A stretch of DNA of 64,000 bases, from NCBI RefSeq assembly GCF_900070355.1, contig NZ_LN849456.1, forward strand, positions 992,001-1,056,000, in the 5' to 3' direction. Positions 55,048-63,741 of this stretch are shown piece after piece; within the stretch, counting starts at the first letter, position 1; every line of letters begins with the position of its first letter. Source of the stretch: Devriesea agamarum (GTDB lineage Bacteria > Actinomycetota > Actinomycetes > Actinomycetales > Dermabacteraceae). Below the pieces are notes generated by a model that was given only the letters and a program-made list of their open reading frames with translations, did no database searches and was not told the DNA's origin. A program made the translations under genes and the position numbers.

Positions 55048-55311
55048 TTACTTCGTAAGGAATTTCGGCACTAGCGCAAATACCCCAAACAAAGCGATGA
55101 GGTCAATGATCATCCCCGCCACAAACCAGTACGGGTTCGGGAATAGACCTAGAAAGTACAGGCCGAGCACAAACAGCCCGAAGAGCAGAACAAAAAGAAT
55201 GATACTGACGGCAAGATTGTTGCCCTCGGAGATCTGGGCAACTTCGGCGTCGCGCTGGACCCCTGCTTGCACCGAGGTGGAATGGGGGCCGTCTGTTGCC
55301 GGTTGGGACAT
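55048..55311 (-). CDS. Small two-helix membrane protein of unknown function
   Basis: I do not recognise the family. The 87-residue product has a polar N-terminus (about 1-35) and two hydrophobic segments (about 36-58 and 62-84) joined by FPNPYW. ATG 55311 has GGAGG four to six bases upstream, so translation is likely. It lies between puuD and a terminator and may share the puuD transcript (56 bases between them). Confidence 0.75.
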   Translation of the reverse strand: MSQPATDGPHSTSVQAGVQRDAEVAQISEGNNLAVSIILFVLLFGLFVLGLYFLGLFPNPYWFVAGMIIDLIALFGVFALVPKFLTK

Positions 55312-55367
55312 GGTTCCTCCGTGATCCGTGTTGCGCAACGAGGTGACCCTTCTATCTTAGGGCACGT

Positions 55368-56147
55368 TTAGGACACCGTGCAGGCGTTTGCCTCCGACTG
55401 GGTGGTCACGGCGTGATGAACGAAATGCTCTAGAAGGGCACACGAGCCCGGGTTTGTTTCCGGATGCCACTGCACAGCGAGCACCGGGCTGCCCGCTTCG
55501 GCTTCGAGCGCCAAGATCACGCCGGATGCGTGCCGGGCTACCGCGCGCAGCGTCGGTGGCACCTGGTTCACGGCCTGGTGGTGAAAACAATTCACGCGGG
55601 CGCGGCTACCCAGGGCCAGCGCGAGGTCACTAGCGGCATCGATGTCCACATCGACCTGGGTGAGCCGGTTCCCGGTTGATGGATAGGCGGGTACATCGTG
55701 CGGAACATGCTGGTAGAGCGTTCCACCTTCGGCCACTGCAATGATTTGGAGGCCTCGGCAGATGCCTAGCACCGGGATGCCTGCTTGACGAGCACAGCGA
55801 TACAGACCGAGTTCAAACTCATCTCGCTGAGCATCCACGCCGACGGTGTGGATGCTGGCGCGGCATCCGTACTGGGCGGGGGCGATATCTCCTCCACCGG
55901 TTAACACTAGTCCGTCGAGGTCGGCGAGTTCTTCAGCGGTCCAGGTCTCCTGCGGGGCCAGCACCACCGGTCGGGCTCCAACCGCGCGCAGCACATCAAT
56001 GTAGGCAGAGGTGAGGGAGAGTCCTCGCTCACCCCTCCAGGCACCGTGGGTGATCTCGGCGTTTCCTGCGGTCACCCCGATCAAGGGCCGACGACGGGGA
56101 CGCGACATGGTGGCGCGCTCCGAAGCGAGCGTGGTCTGGCTATCCAT
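55368..56147 (-). CDS. Gamma-glutamyl-gamma-aminobutyrate hydrolase family protein (class I amidotransferase fold)
   Basis: The 259-residue protein has the nucleophile Cys in PVLGICRGLQII, the catalytic His-Glu in VQWHPETN, and the early LTGGGDIAPAQYG loop. These are the marks of the PuuD/peptidase C26 group, which hydrolyses gamma-glutamyl amides such as gamma-glutamyl-GABA. The physiological substrate is not known here; no putrescine-pathway genes adjoin. ATG 56147 has GGGAG seven bases upstream; an in-frame GTG at 56168 is less likely. Confidence 0.9.
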   Translation of the reverse strand: MDSQTTLASERATMSRPRRRPLIGVTAGNAEITHGAWRGERGLSLTSAYIDVLRAVGARPVVLAPQETWTAEELADLDGLVLTGGGDIAPAQYGCRASIHTVGVDAQRDEFELGLYRCARQAGIPVLGICRGLQIIAVAEGGTLYQHVPHDVPAYPSTGNRLTQVDVDIDAASDLALALGSRARVNCFHHQAVNQVPPTLRAVARHASGVILALEAEAGSPVLAVQWHPETNPGSCALLEHFVHHAVTTQSEANACTVS

Positions 56148-56401
56148 GGCGTCTCTCCCTTCGGGCACGTGACCAGGCGCGGTGTTCGCAGGTCGCTGAT
56201 ACCCCTATCTGATACCGCCGGGGATATCTCGGCAAAGTGGCGTGACCGTTTGTGAACCAGATCCGCAACACAGCGCGGAGAGTCCGGACGCGTTCGCCAA
56301 ACCCCGCTTGGCGATCTGCCGGAGGTCAAGAGTTCGTGCTCGGTGACCAGTCGGTGCCGATCCCCACACACCTAGCGCCGCCAAATCACGGCTATGACCT
56401 G

Positions 56402-56432
56402 GCCGGTCACCACCGGGTATGTGGTGACCGGC
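56402..56432. terminator. Perfect hairpin after the DUF2871 gene
   Basis: Twelve-base arms (56402-56413 and 56421-56432) with a seven-base loop lie 15 bases past the DUF2871 stop codon. The rest of the 300-base gap 56148-56447 shows nothing I can name. Confidence 0.65.
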
Positions 56433-56447
56433 TCCCCTGTGTCAGTT

Positions 56448-56894
56448 CTACGACTGGTTATGGGAGGCGTCGAGACGGCGAGTGCGCTCGGCTTCGGAGA
56501 CTGCGCGCCCCAGGCAGATCAGCAGCAAGGCGAGCCCGACGGCCAAGGCGATGTGACCCAGACCAGCAATTCCCGACAGGGCGGGCAGAGGGGATTCATT
56601 ACCGAGTGCTTGCAAACATCCGCGGACGGTCATGAGCGCGGTCGTGAGGATGAGACCGCCGTTGTACACCCAGAAGAACCCTGAGAAATAACGGGTGCGG
56701 TCGAGATCAAAGACCTTGACCAGAAGCAGGACGATCAGGAAAACGAGCGTTCCTAGTGCCAGGAAGTGGGTGTGAAGAGTTGCGAGCTGAGTGTGCCCGG
56801 TAAATCCGAGAGCTTTGGTGAACTCCCGGTAAAACACCCCGGCGACCAGGCCGAGCACGGTGTACAGAACAACGGACCAGTAGATGCGTTTCAT
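56448..56894 (-). CDS. DUF2871 membrane protein
   Basis: The 148-residue protein has four hydrophobic segments. The block GHTQLATLHTHFLALGTLVFLIVLLL, with several histidines at a membrane edge, is the family hallmark and suggests haem or metal binding. The function is not established. The last 20 residues are polar. ATG 56894 has AAGGATGGG upstream. Confidence 0.85.
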   Translation of the reverse strand: MKRIYWSVVLYTVLGLVAGVFYREFTKALGFTGHTQLATLHTHFLALGTLVFLIVLLLVKVFDLDRTRYFSGFFWVYNGGLILTTALMTVRGCLQALGNESPLPALSGIAGLGHIALAVGLALLLICLGRAVSEAERTRRLDASHNQS

Positions 56895-57191
56895 AGTCCC
56901 ATCCTTGCGTGTCGTGGCAGTTGCGCGCTCAACCGTTCGATGGACGTACGGTGTGAGCTACAGCATGACAGGACGCTGCAGGATTCGTGCGATCGCCCAC
57001 ACCGTCTGAACCAGATGTCGCCGCCCGCCCGGTATCGAGCTTGCCTGACGTCTAGCATCATCCACCCGATGGGATCACGCGAATCACACACAGCCCCGTC
57101 ATCACGGCGATTGGGGGCGCCGAATACTCATGCAGGGGCTACCGAATACACCGGCGGGGAGCGCCGAAGCGTCCTGCGAGGAGAATCCGAA

Positions 57192-58343
57192 GTGTGGCTT
57201 TGGCACACTGAAGTGGTGTCCGAGCCCTCTCGCCCTTCAGCGCGCCAGATTCCTCCACCATCCCACGCTGCCGACGAACCGTGCCACCACAGCCCTGCGC
57301 AGATTGCACGGTGGCGTCGATATCTAGCCGATGAAATCGCTGAGGCAGAGATATACCGGACCTTCGCAGCCCACCGAACGGGCGAAGAACGAGAGATTCT
57401 GCTTGCAATTGCTGACGCTGAGAAGCGTCACGAGGCCCATTGGCGAACACTGCTTGGACCTCACGCTGATTCCCTTCCCCGGATCCGAGTCCGCAGGAAA
57501 CTGTATGCCCTGCTTTCTCGCCTGTTCGGGTCTTTATTCGTCCTGGTTTTGCTACAGCGCGCCGAAGCTCGTTCCCCGTACGAAAGCGAAAATGATGCGA
57601 CGGAGCAGATGGCTGCCGATGAGCGGATCCACAGTGAGGTCATCCGGGGTTTAGCGGCACGCGGCCGATCCCGACTGTCTGGCACGTTCCGCGCCGCTGT
57701 GTTTGGCGCTAACGACGGTCTGGTCTCGAACCTCGCTCTGGTGATGGGTATGGCGGCCACCGGGGTGTCATCGTCCATTGTCCTGGCCTCAGGTATTTCG
57801 GGCCTGCTCGCTGGCGCCTTATCGATGGCAGCCGGCGAGTACGTGTCGGTGTCTAGTCAGCGGGAATTGTTAGAAGCATCCTCCGCTGACCCTGAGGCGT
57901 CCGATGCCATTCCCTATCTCGACTTGGACCGCAATGAGCTCGCACTGGTGTACCGGGCCCGCGGCATGAGCGAAAGTGAGGCCGATGCGCATGCCAGCAA
58001 AGTCATTGCCGGGCAGCAGGCCATGCACGAGGCTGCTGAACTGAACACGAATGATCTGGAGGAGATTGGATCAGGCCGCGGGGCCGCTCTGTCATCCTTC
58101 CTTTTCTTTGCGTTGGGTGCGATTATTCCTGTCCTGCCCTATCTTTTGGGGCTCACGGGCACCGCGGCCCTGATCGTTGCCCTGGTCCTGGTCGGGATTT
58201 CCCTTCTGGTCACGGGTGGTGTCGTCGGAGTGTTGTCCGGCGCGAGTCCTCTCCGGCGCGGGCTGAGGCAGCTGGCTATTGGATACGGCGCAGCGATTGC
58301 CACCTACATTCTGGGGCTACTATTTGGCACGACGTTGAGCTGA
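57192..58343 (+). CDS. Ferritin-like/VIT1 membrane protein (MbfA-like)
   Basis: The 383-residue protein fuses a soluble ferritin-like domain (about 45-150; iron-ligand-type residues in EIAEAEIY, AEKRHEAHW and ADERIHSEV) to a CCC1/VIT1 domain. The latter has VFGANDGLVSNLALVMG, GALSMAAGEYVSVSSQRE and four to five membrane segments. Relatives such as MbfA bind iron and move iron or manganese out of the cytoplasm. The start is a GTG at 57192 with GAGGAG eight bases upstream; a second GTG at 57216 has CACACT six bases before it. A FhuF-like gene and a siderophore transporter follow. Confidence 0.88.
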   Translation: MWLWHTEVVSEPSRPSARQIPPPSHAADEPCHHSPAQIARWRRYLADEIAEAEIYRTFAAHRTGEEREILLAIADAEKRHEAHWRTLLGPHADSLPRIRVRRKLYALLSRLFGSLFVLVLLQRAEARSPYESENDATEQMAADERIHSEVIRGLAARGRSRLSGTFRAAVFGANDGLVSNLALVMGMAATGVSSSIVLASGISGLLAGALSMAAGEYVSVSSQRELLEASSADPEASDAIPYLDLDRNELALVYRARGMSESEADAHASKVIAGQQAMHEAAELNTNDLEEIGSGRGAALSSFLFFALGAIIPVLPYLLGLTGTAALIVALVLVGISLLVTGGVVGVLSGASPLRRGLRQLAIGYGAAIATYILGLLFGTTLS

Positions 58344-58390
58344 ATCGCTCGACATTGAGTTGAGTTACACGACATTGAACTGACTTACAT
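58331..58390. repeat. 20-bp tandem repeat over the end of the VIT1 gene
   Basis: Three units start at 58331, 58351 and 58371 and read GAC(G/A)TTGA-like 5' halves followed by more variable halves. The first contains the last codons and the stop of the VIT1 gene, so the array grew from the gene end. Confidence 0.75.
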
Positions 58391-58507
58391 GATTCGGTCT
58401 ATTCTCAGGACTGTCCAAGCCAATTAGTCCTCATCGCAGCACGAGATTGCACCCATCTAGCGCAAAGATCAGGTTGCTACGGTCCTCCCAGAGCCGGGAG
58501 GATAACG

Positions 58508-59404
58508 ATGACATCACATGCGATGCAGGAGCCTCTAGATCACGCTTGTCGCGCTGTGACTGGCCCGCATTCCCCTTTAGCGTGGGAAAACTATCCAGCT
58601 AGGGCACGCGATGATCAGCCGTTGCCGGCATGGCGCACCACGACCCTTCTCACCACGAGCGATTTTTGGCGAAACGCCGCCCATCGTTACGCCGTAGCCA
58701 TTGGCGCCCGCCATGATCCACCCGGTGCTGCGTGCGCACTTCAGCATTACACAGGACGGCTCATCCCGATTGTGCTGAGCCTTTGGTGGCGGACCGGGAT
58801 CATTCCCGATCTTCATCACCACCTGTGGAAGGCATGTCTGGATACCGGAGCAGCAACCAGGGCTATATCCGCCGACCTGGTCCACACGAACACACGCACC
58901 TCAGCTGCTGGACCGCGCGAGGTCGCGGCTGCGCTCTATACCCATATTGACCATATGGCGCAGGCGTTGCTTGCCGTCTCACCATTGCGCCCGCGAGTTG
59001 CCTGGGGCGGACCGGCCGCTTCCCTAGCTGGATCATGGCAGCTTCTCGTGCGCTCTCTTCCCGCACAGGAGCGCGATATAGCCATTGCCTCAGCGCACGA
59101 ATGTGTTGACGTCTGGGCCCGCGATCTCGTGCAGCTACATGAGATCCGAAGCGAGCAGGGCCCACGACTTTGGCATGAACGCACTACCTGCTGTCTTATG
59201 CGCCTGGGCTCTGACAAGGAAGCATGTGCATCCTGCAGCAATTTGCCAACCACTACGCGTCGCCAACGAGCGCCCTCTGAGGAGCTCGCCTGCCGCCGGA
59301 GTATTCCAGGTCTGACCAAAGCGCCCTATGAATCGGTTCTTCACACCGCCCATACACCGCCGCACAGCCAGCACCATAAACCCACCGGCGGCACAAAGGT
59401 TTAA
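58508..59404 (+). CDS. FhuF-like [2Fe-2S] ferric-siderophore reductase
   Basis: FhuF proteins reduce iron in siderophores to release it in the cytoplasm. The C-terminal part has the family cluster motif Cys228-Cys229-X10-Cys240-X2-Cys243. The N-terminal 220 residues are helical, His/Trp-rich and divergent, with RLIPIVLSLWWRTGIIPD resembling the conserved FhuF helix. Unusually, about 55 residues follow the cluster motif, ending His/Pro-rich; in most FhuF proteins the cysteines are near the end. GGGAGG lies six bases before the ATG. It is convergent with the siderophore ABC operon, which supports the role. Confidence 0.8.
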   Translation: MTSHAMQEPLDHACRAVTGPHSPLAWENYPARARDDQPLPAWRTTTLLTTSDFWRNAAHRYAVAIGARHDPPGAACALQHYTGRLIPIVLSLWWRTGIIPDLHHHLWKACLDTGAATRAISADLVHTNTRTSAAGPREVAAALYTHIDHMAQALLAVSPLRPRVAWGGPAASLAGSWQLLVRSLPAQERDIAIASAHECVDVWARDLVQLHEIRSEQGPRLWHERTTCCLMRLGSDKEACASCSNLPTTTRRQRAPSEELACRRSIPGLTKAPYESVLHTAHTPPHSQHHKPTGGTKV

Positions 59405-59476
59405 GCAGCACCGTCGAACTCACAATCGGCGCGACATATTCCTCAGGACAACCACCGCTAGCGGGATGGTGCCGGA

Positions 59477-60265
59477 CTATGCGGATTCGACGGGACGACG
59501 ACCAAAAATAATCCGGTCATCCAGCCACTGCCATATCTGCGCGGTTTCAACAAAGCCCGCGGCGCGCAGGGCAGACAGATGGAATTGCACACTCACGGGG
59601 ATCGTCATGTGTTTTTCGCTCCACCGCTCATGCCACTGCGCGGCTTCCTTTTCCCAACCCGGTTGTGAGCGAGCCACCTCCCACCATTCATCCCACCCCA
59701 TCGCCCCATCGTTGAGGTGTTCCCGCTGCACGCGGTCTCGGTCGGCCTGGGAGAACTTATCCAAAAATGGTTGGTGCACCTGATCAAAGAAAAGGTGATC
59801 GGCATTCATGAATACGGCGCCGTCTCCTAAAAGAGAACCTAGCCGTTGATAGAGGGCTACTAACTGGTCCGGGCCGAGCCAGTGCAGGGCCGTGGCGCTG
59901 ATGGCGGCGTCATAGGTCCCGTCGGGGACGGCGGTCACCCAATCCGGTCCGGCCAGGTCAGCGTCAATGAAAACATGCTGGTCACCGTGCCGGTTGGTCT
60001 CCTTGGCAAGGCGCAACAGGATCGGATCTCGATCCACGGCCACAACCTGAGCATCGGGCATCCGGTCGAGAACGGCGGTGCCTAACGAGCCAGGCCCGCA
60101 TCCTAAATCGAGAACTCGCACGGGTCGGCCACGCTCATCGGCTAGACCAGACAACACATCCATCATGCAGCGAGTGCGCTGGGCCCGAAACTCAATGAAT
60201 GCGGTCTGCTGAATATGCCAGGCCGCGAGAAGCTCATTCGGAGTCATACGTGTATCAGTGCTCAT
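59477..60265 (-). CDS. Class I SAM-dependent methyltransferase
   Basis: The 262-residue protein has motif I VRVLDLGCGPGSLGTAVL, the acidic post-I VVAVDRD and motif II-like DAAISATALHWL, close to trans-aconitate-methyltransferase-like proteins. The substrate is unknown. Its ATG overlaps the stop of the siderophore ATPase gene by four bases (ATGA), so it is the last gene of the iron-uptake operon and is coupled to it. That position suggests action on a siderophore or its breakdown product, by inference only. Confidence 0.85.
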   Translation of the reverse strand: MSTDTRMTPNELLAAWHIQQTAFIEFRAQRTRCMMDVLSGLADERGRPVRVLDLGCGPGSLGTAVLDRMPDAQVVAVDRDPILLRLAKETNRHGDQHVFIDADLAGPDWVTAVPDGTYDAAISATALHWLGPDQLVALYQRLGSLLGDGAVFMNADHLFFDQVHQPFLDKFSQADRDRVQREHLNDGAMGWDEWWEVARSQPGWEKEAAQWHERWSEKHMTIPVSVQFHLSALRAAGFVETAQIWQWLDDRIIFGRRPVESA

Positions 60266-61068
60266 GGTGTCCTTTCCAGTGACATAGGGGTCGCCGGTGT
60301 GACCGGCACATCATCGAGCGGATCAAACAGAAGGTGCGGACGATCGCCGTGATCGAGACGATGAACCCGAACCTGATAGACCGGTTCCAGGATCTGGGGC
60401 CTGAGAACCTCATCGGGGGTACCATCGGCCACCAGCTGACCAGCATGTAATAGCGCAATCCGATCGCAGCAGCGCGCTGCAAGGTTCAGGTCGTGTAACA
60501 CGATGATGGTGGTGGCACCGATTGTCCGCACTAGCTGGAGCAGTCCGAATTGGTGGCGTAGGTCTAGGTGATTCGTCGGTTCGTCGAGCAGCAGATGCCC
60601 TGCGTCCTGAACAATGGCGCGGGCAATCATGACCCGTTGTTTTTCGCCGCCGGACAGTTCTGTGATCAGCCGATCAGCCAGCTCCGTGAGGCCGACTCTG
60701 GCTAAGGCCGCATCAACGAGCGCCTGATCTGCCTGGTCTCCATACCTGAGCAGTGTGCGGCTGGGCAAACGACCTAGGCCGACCGCATGTCGCACGGATA
60801 AGGGTATAGACGAGTCTGTTTCCTGGGCGACGACGGCGATTTTGCGGGCGATGTCGTGCCGGCGCATACGAGCCAGGTCGTATCCGTCCACGACAATGGC
60901 GCCGCTATCAATGCTTAGTTCTCGGTACAGCACCTGCAGGAGTGTTGATTTACCCGCACCGTTAGGCCCGACGATTCCGATCACCTCGGACTGGTGCGCG
61001 CACAGGTCGACACCACCGAGCACAAGCTGTCCGCCCCGACGGGCAATCAGGTGATGCGCGGTGATCAT
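60262..61068 (-). CDS. Ferric-siderophore ABC transporter ATPase (FecE-like)
   Basis: The 268-residue ATPase has Walker A GPNGAGKST (34-42), Q-loop VAQETDSSI, signature LSGGEKQRVMIAR and Walker B HLLLDEPTNHLD, in the FecE/BtuD pattern of iron-siderophore importers. Its start overlaps the binding-protein stop by four bases, and its stop overlaps the methyltransferase start. Confidence 0.93.
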   Translation of the reverse strand: MITAHHLIARRGGQLVLGGVDLCAHQSEVIGIVGPNGAGKSTLLQVLYRELSIDSGAIVVDGYDLARMRRHDIARKIAVVAQETDSSIPLSVRHAVGLGRLPSRTLLRYGDQADQALVDAALARVGLTELADRLITELSGGEKQRVMIARAIVQDAGHLLLDEPTNHLDLRHQFGLLQLVRTIGATTIIVLHDLNLAARCCDRIALLHAGQLVADGTPDEVLRPQILEPVYQVRVHRLDHGDRPHLLFDPLDDVPVTPATPMSLERTP

Positions 61069-62111
61069 TGAGCCGTCAGCAGTTTTGAGAGTTCGACGGC
61101 ACCTTTGACGGACAGCGGCGAGGGTGGATCGGTCCAGGCGAAGGGCAGAACCACAACATGCTGTTCGCGCACGGCTTTAAGGTCTTGTACTCCGTTGAAG
61201 CTCATAAAGGTTTCGCGTGCTTGTTGCGCGTTGCCCTGGTCAGATAGCAGCACAATCCAATCCGGGTTCCGGTCGAGCAGGTTTTCCATGGAGGCGTCGA
61301 ACACTCGCTTATTCTCATTCCCATAACTATTGGCTAAGCCGTTTGCAGTGAAAATGGGGTCGACCATGCTCGCGGTGCCGTAGGCGTAAAAGGTCGAGAC
61401 ACCGGGCATGACATAGAGCGCAGCCGCCGTGCGGCCTTTCCCTCCTGGGGTCATCGCAGAAATCTGGTCCGTCAGTTTTTTCGTGAGTTCAGGGATCTTA
61501 TTCTTCATCCCGAAGATTGTGGCCACGCGCTCAACTTCGTCGTTCACGAGCGCAAAGCTAGCCTTTTTCACCGAGTAGTTGGGGCAAAACGCCTCCGGTG
61601 AATAGAGGCTGACGCCTGCTTTGCTGAGCTGTTCGCGGTTGACACCGGCGTCGTAGCCGAGCACCAGATCGGGTTTGGCCGACAGCACTGCCTCCGTGGA
61701 CACTTTTGCACCACCGGTTCCGGTGCCGACGCTGGGCAGCAGCGGAATCTCGGTGAGCTTCTGTTCGGTCACAGCGTCATAGGCACCCGGGCGAACCGTT
61801 CCCGCCCTAGCGACTACTCGGTCGAGTAGCCCCAGATCGAGGAGGATTGATGCGTCTGTGGTGTCCAGCATGACGATTCGTTCGGGTGCTTTGTCGAAGC
61901 GAATGGTCTGGTCACAGCTTTTTACCGCGGCGGGGAATCCGCTTGCTGCGCCGGTGTGGACCGTTGACGGGGCGGGTGATTGTTGTGCACGGTCGGCGCT
62001 AGAGGGTCCGCATCCGGTAAGAGCCAGTGCCACCGCTACCAGGAGCGGGGCAAAGCAGCGCAGGCGCGCCCGGGAGGGGGCCTGAGACTGTGTGTGAGCT
62101 GGAGTTTTCAT
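61065..62111 (-). CDS. Ferric-siderophore ABC transporter substrate-binding lipoprotein
   Basis: The 348-residue protein has a lipoprotein signal peptide with lipobox LTGC (Cys34), then the Fe-siderophore-binding fold: PERIVMLDTTDASILLDLGLLDRVVARAG, the SAKPDLVLGYDAG hinge region and NPDWIVLLSDQG. It captures the ferric ligand outside the membrane. ATG 62111 has AAAGGA four bases upstream; longer frames upstream are unlikely. The permease gene lies 196 bases upstream. Confidence 0.92.
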   Translation of the reverse strand: MKTPAHTQSQAPSRARLRCFAPLLVAVALALTGCGPSSADRAQQSPAPSTVHTGAASGFPAAVKSCDQTIRFDKAPERIVMLDTTDASILLDLGLLDRVVARAGTVRPGAYDAVTEQKLTEIPLLPSVGTGTGGAKVSTEAVLSAKPDLVLGYDAGVNREQLSKAGVSLYSPEAFCPNYSVKKASFALVNDEVERVATIFGMKNKIPELTKKLTDQISAMTPGGKGRTAAALYVMPGVSTFYAYGTASMVDPIFTANGLANSYGNENKRVFDASMENLLDRNPDWIVLLSDQGNAQQARETFMSFNGVQDLKAVREQHVVVLPFAWTDPPSPLSVKGAVELSKLLTAQ

Positions 62112-62307
62112 AGCGTCCTTTCGACGATAGCGCGGCACGCCGCTGTGGTCTAGGTAACACCCGGTGGCGGTCAGATTAATAGCCAAGGACTACTGCGATC
62201 AGGCTCGCGAGCGTTGCTCAAAGCCCGTCTCGATGGGCGAAAGCTTCGCCCGATGTCGAAGCGAGCTCGGATGGATAGCAGGACGGGTAGCAAGTCATCC
62301 AACGGGG

Positions 62308-63381
62308 TTACATCCCCCTATTCAGGCGTCGGATCAGCACCAGCAAAAAAGGGGCTCCGATTAGTCCGGTCATGACTCCGATCAGGAGTTCTGCCGGGGC
62401 AAAGACAATGCGCGCCACCGCGTCTGTCCAGACCAGGAAAAGGGATGCAGCCAGTGCAGATCCGAGGATGAGAACGCGATGAGAGTGTCCGAGGAGGTGG
62501 CGGATGACGTGCGGAATAATCAACCCGACAAACCCGATGCCGCCGGCAACAGCCACGGACGCGGCGACCGCGCCAGAGACGGGAATCAGTAGCAGAAGTC
62601 GAGCCTTGACGGGGTTAACGCCGACGGCAAGCGCGGTGCGATCACCGCTGCCTAAGGCGTCGAGGATCGGGCCGCAGATCGCCATCAGCAGCGCAAGCAC
62701 GAGACCGATCACGAGAATGGTGAGTGCATCGGACCATTGCGTGCGCGCTAGTGAACCGAGGGTCCAAAACATGACCGCCCGCGAGGTTTCTGCGTTGTCA
62801 CTGGAAAACACGATGATGTTGGTGAGCGCTTGGAAACCGAACCCGATGGCGAGGCCGGCCAAAATCAGGTGCAGGGCTGTGCTGCGGGAACCTCCCGCGA
62901 TGAGCAGCACCAACATGGTTGCAATCAAAGCGCCACCGAACGCGAAGAGGCCGACTGACCAGCCCGCTGTTGCCCCAAGCATGATCATGGCGATGGCTGC
63001 GCCGGTAGATGCGCCAGAGCTCACGCCGAGAACGTATGGTTCCGCCAGCGGATTCCTGATGATCGCCTGCAACACAACCCCGCTCACCCCAAGCACGGCT
63101 CCCACTCCGAGGCCGGAGACGATCCGGGGTAGACGAGTCTGCCAAACAATCGCATCGGTAATACGATCCCAGGTGATCTCGACGTTCAGCCCGGGGATGT
63201 GACTTGCAATCACTCCGATGACGTCAGACAGCGGAACGGAGGCGGGGCCCACGATGATGGTCAGTGCCGGGGTGATGAGCACAAGCAGGGCAAGAATAGC
63301 CAGCCGTCCGATAGGTCGTCGGGGGTGCGCGGCGTCCGAGCTGGCCCCTGTTGTGAGCGCGGACGGCGCTGTGGTTTTCAC
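62308..63381 (-). CDS. Ferric-siderophore ABC transporter permease (FecCD family)
   Basis: The 357-residue permease has about ten membrane segments and the family blocks WQTRLPRIVSGLGVGAVLGVSGVVLQAIIRNPLAEPYVLGVSSGAS and GGIGFVGLIIPHVIRHLLGHSHR. Only one permease gene is present, so it probably acts as a homodimer. GTG 63381 was chosen with a close GAGG; a TTG at 63432 would add 17 residues. The 196-base gap before the binding-protein gene (62112-62307) shows no gene and may hold a second promoter. Confidence 0.9.
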   Translation of the reverse strand: MKTTAPSALTTGASSDAAHPRRPIGRLAILALLVLITPALTIIVGPASVPLSDVIGVIASHIPGLNVEITWDRITDAIVWQTRLPRIVSGLGVGAVLGVSGVVLQAIIRNPLAEPYVLGVSSGASTGAAIAMIMLGATAGWSVGLFAFGGALIATMLVLLIAGGSRSTALHLILAGLAIGFGFQALTNIIVFSSDNAETSRAVMFWTLGSLARTQWSDALTILVIGLVLALLMAICGPILDALGSGDRTALAVGVNPVKARLLLLIPVSGAVAASVAVAGGIGFVGLIIPHVIRHLLGHSHRVLILGSALAASLFLVWTDAVARIVFAPAELLIGVMTGLIGAPFLLVLIRRLNRGM

Positions 63382-63741
63382 ACCCTCATCGTTTCTCGGC
63401 CAGCCTCGGCGACGAGCTGATTTGTCGTACAACGATGGTGTATCAACATCATGAGATCCCTTCCCAATAGGCGGCCTATGCTAGCGACGCACAACCGGGC
63501 TGTCGGCAACATCTCATCAACGCGTCCCTACGACCCGACGGGCACAAAACCTCACACATGGCTATATTCTCTCTGGCTCGGATGCAGATAATGCGCCCCG
63601 GCGGTGGCACCTTCCAACATTTGCCGCATAAGCCTGGACGCACAGCCCGGGAAAATCCGATTCTTAACATTGATGTAGCTTGTTTATTTAATGATTGCGC
63701 ATATAAGAACAACCGTGTTGCGTTCATCACTCATCGAGCGC
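63382..63741. other. Upstream region of the iron-uptake operon
   Basis: A 360-base gap between the FecCD gene and the end of another ABC gene. It holds a 13-bp palindrome at 63467-63479 and an A/T-rich stretch near 63655-63720. I see no full DtxR/IdeR box and no credible gene. Confidence 0.5.
63467..63479. promoter_or_regulatory. Perfect short palindrome upstream of the FecCD gene
   Basis: ATAGGC-G-GCCTAT is a perfect 6+1+6 palindrome 86 bases before the permease start. It could be an operator for an iron regulator, but it does not match the 19-bp DtxR/IdeR consensus. Confidence 0.3.

Noticed and set aside
63476-63730. 84-residue minus-strand open frame in the upstream region of the iron operon
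   Set aside because: No ribosome-binding site, no recognisable family, and odd composition compared with the neighbouring genes.
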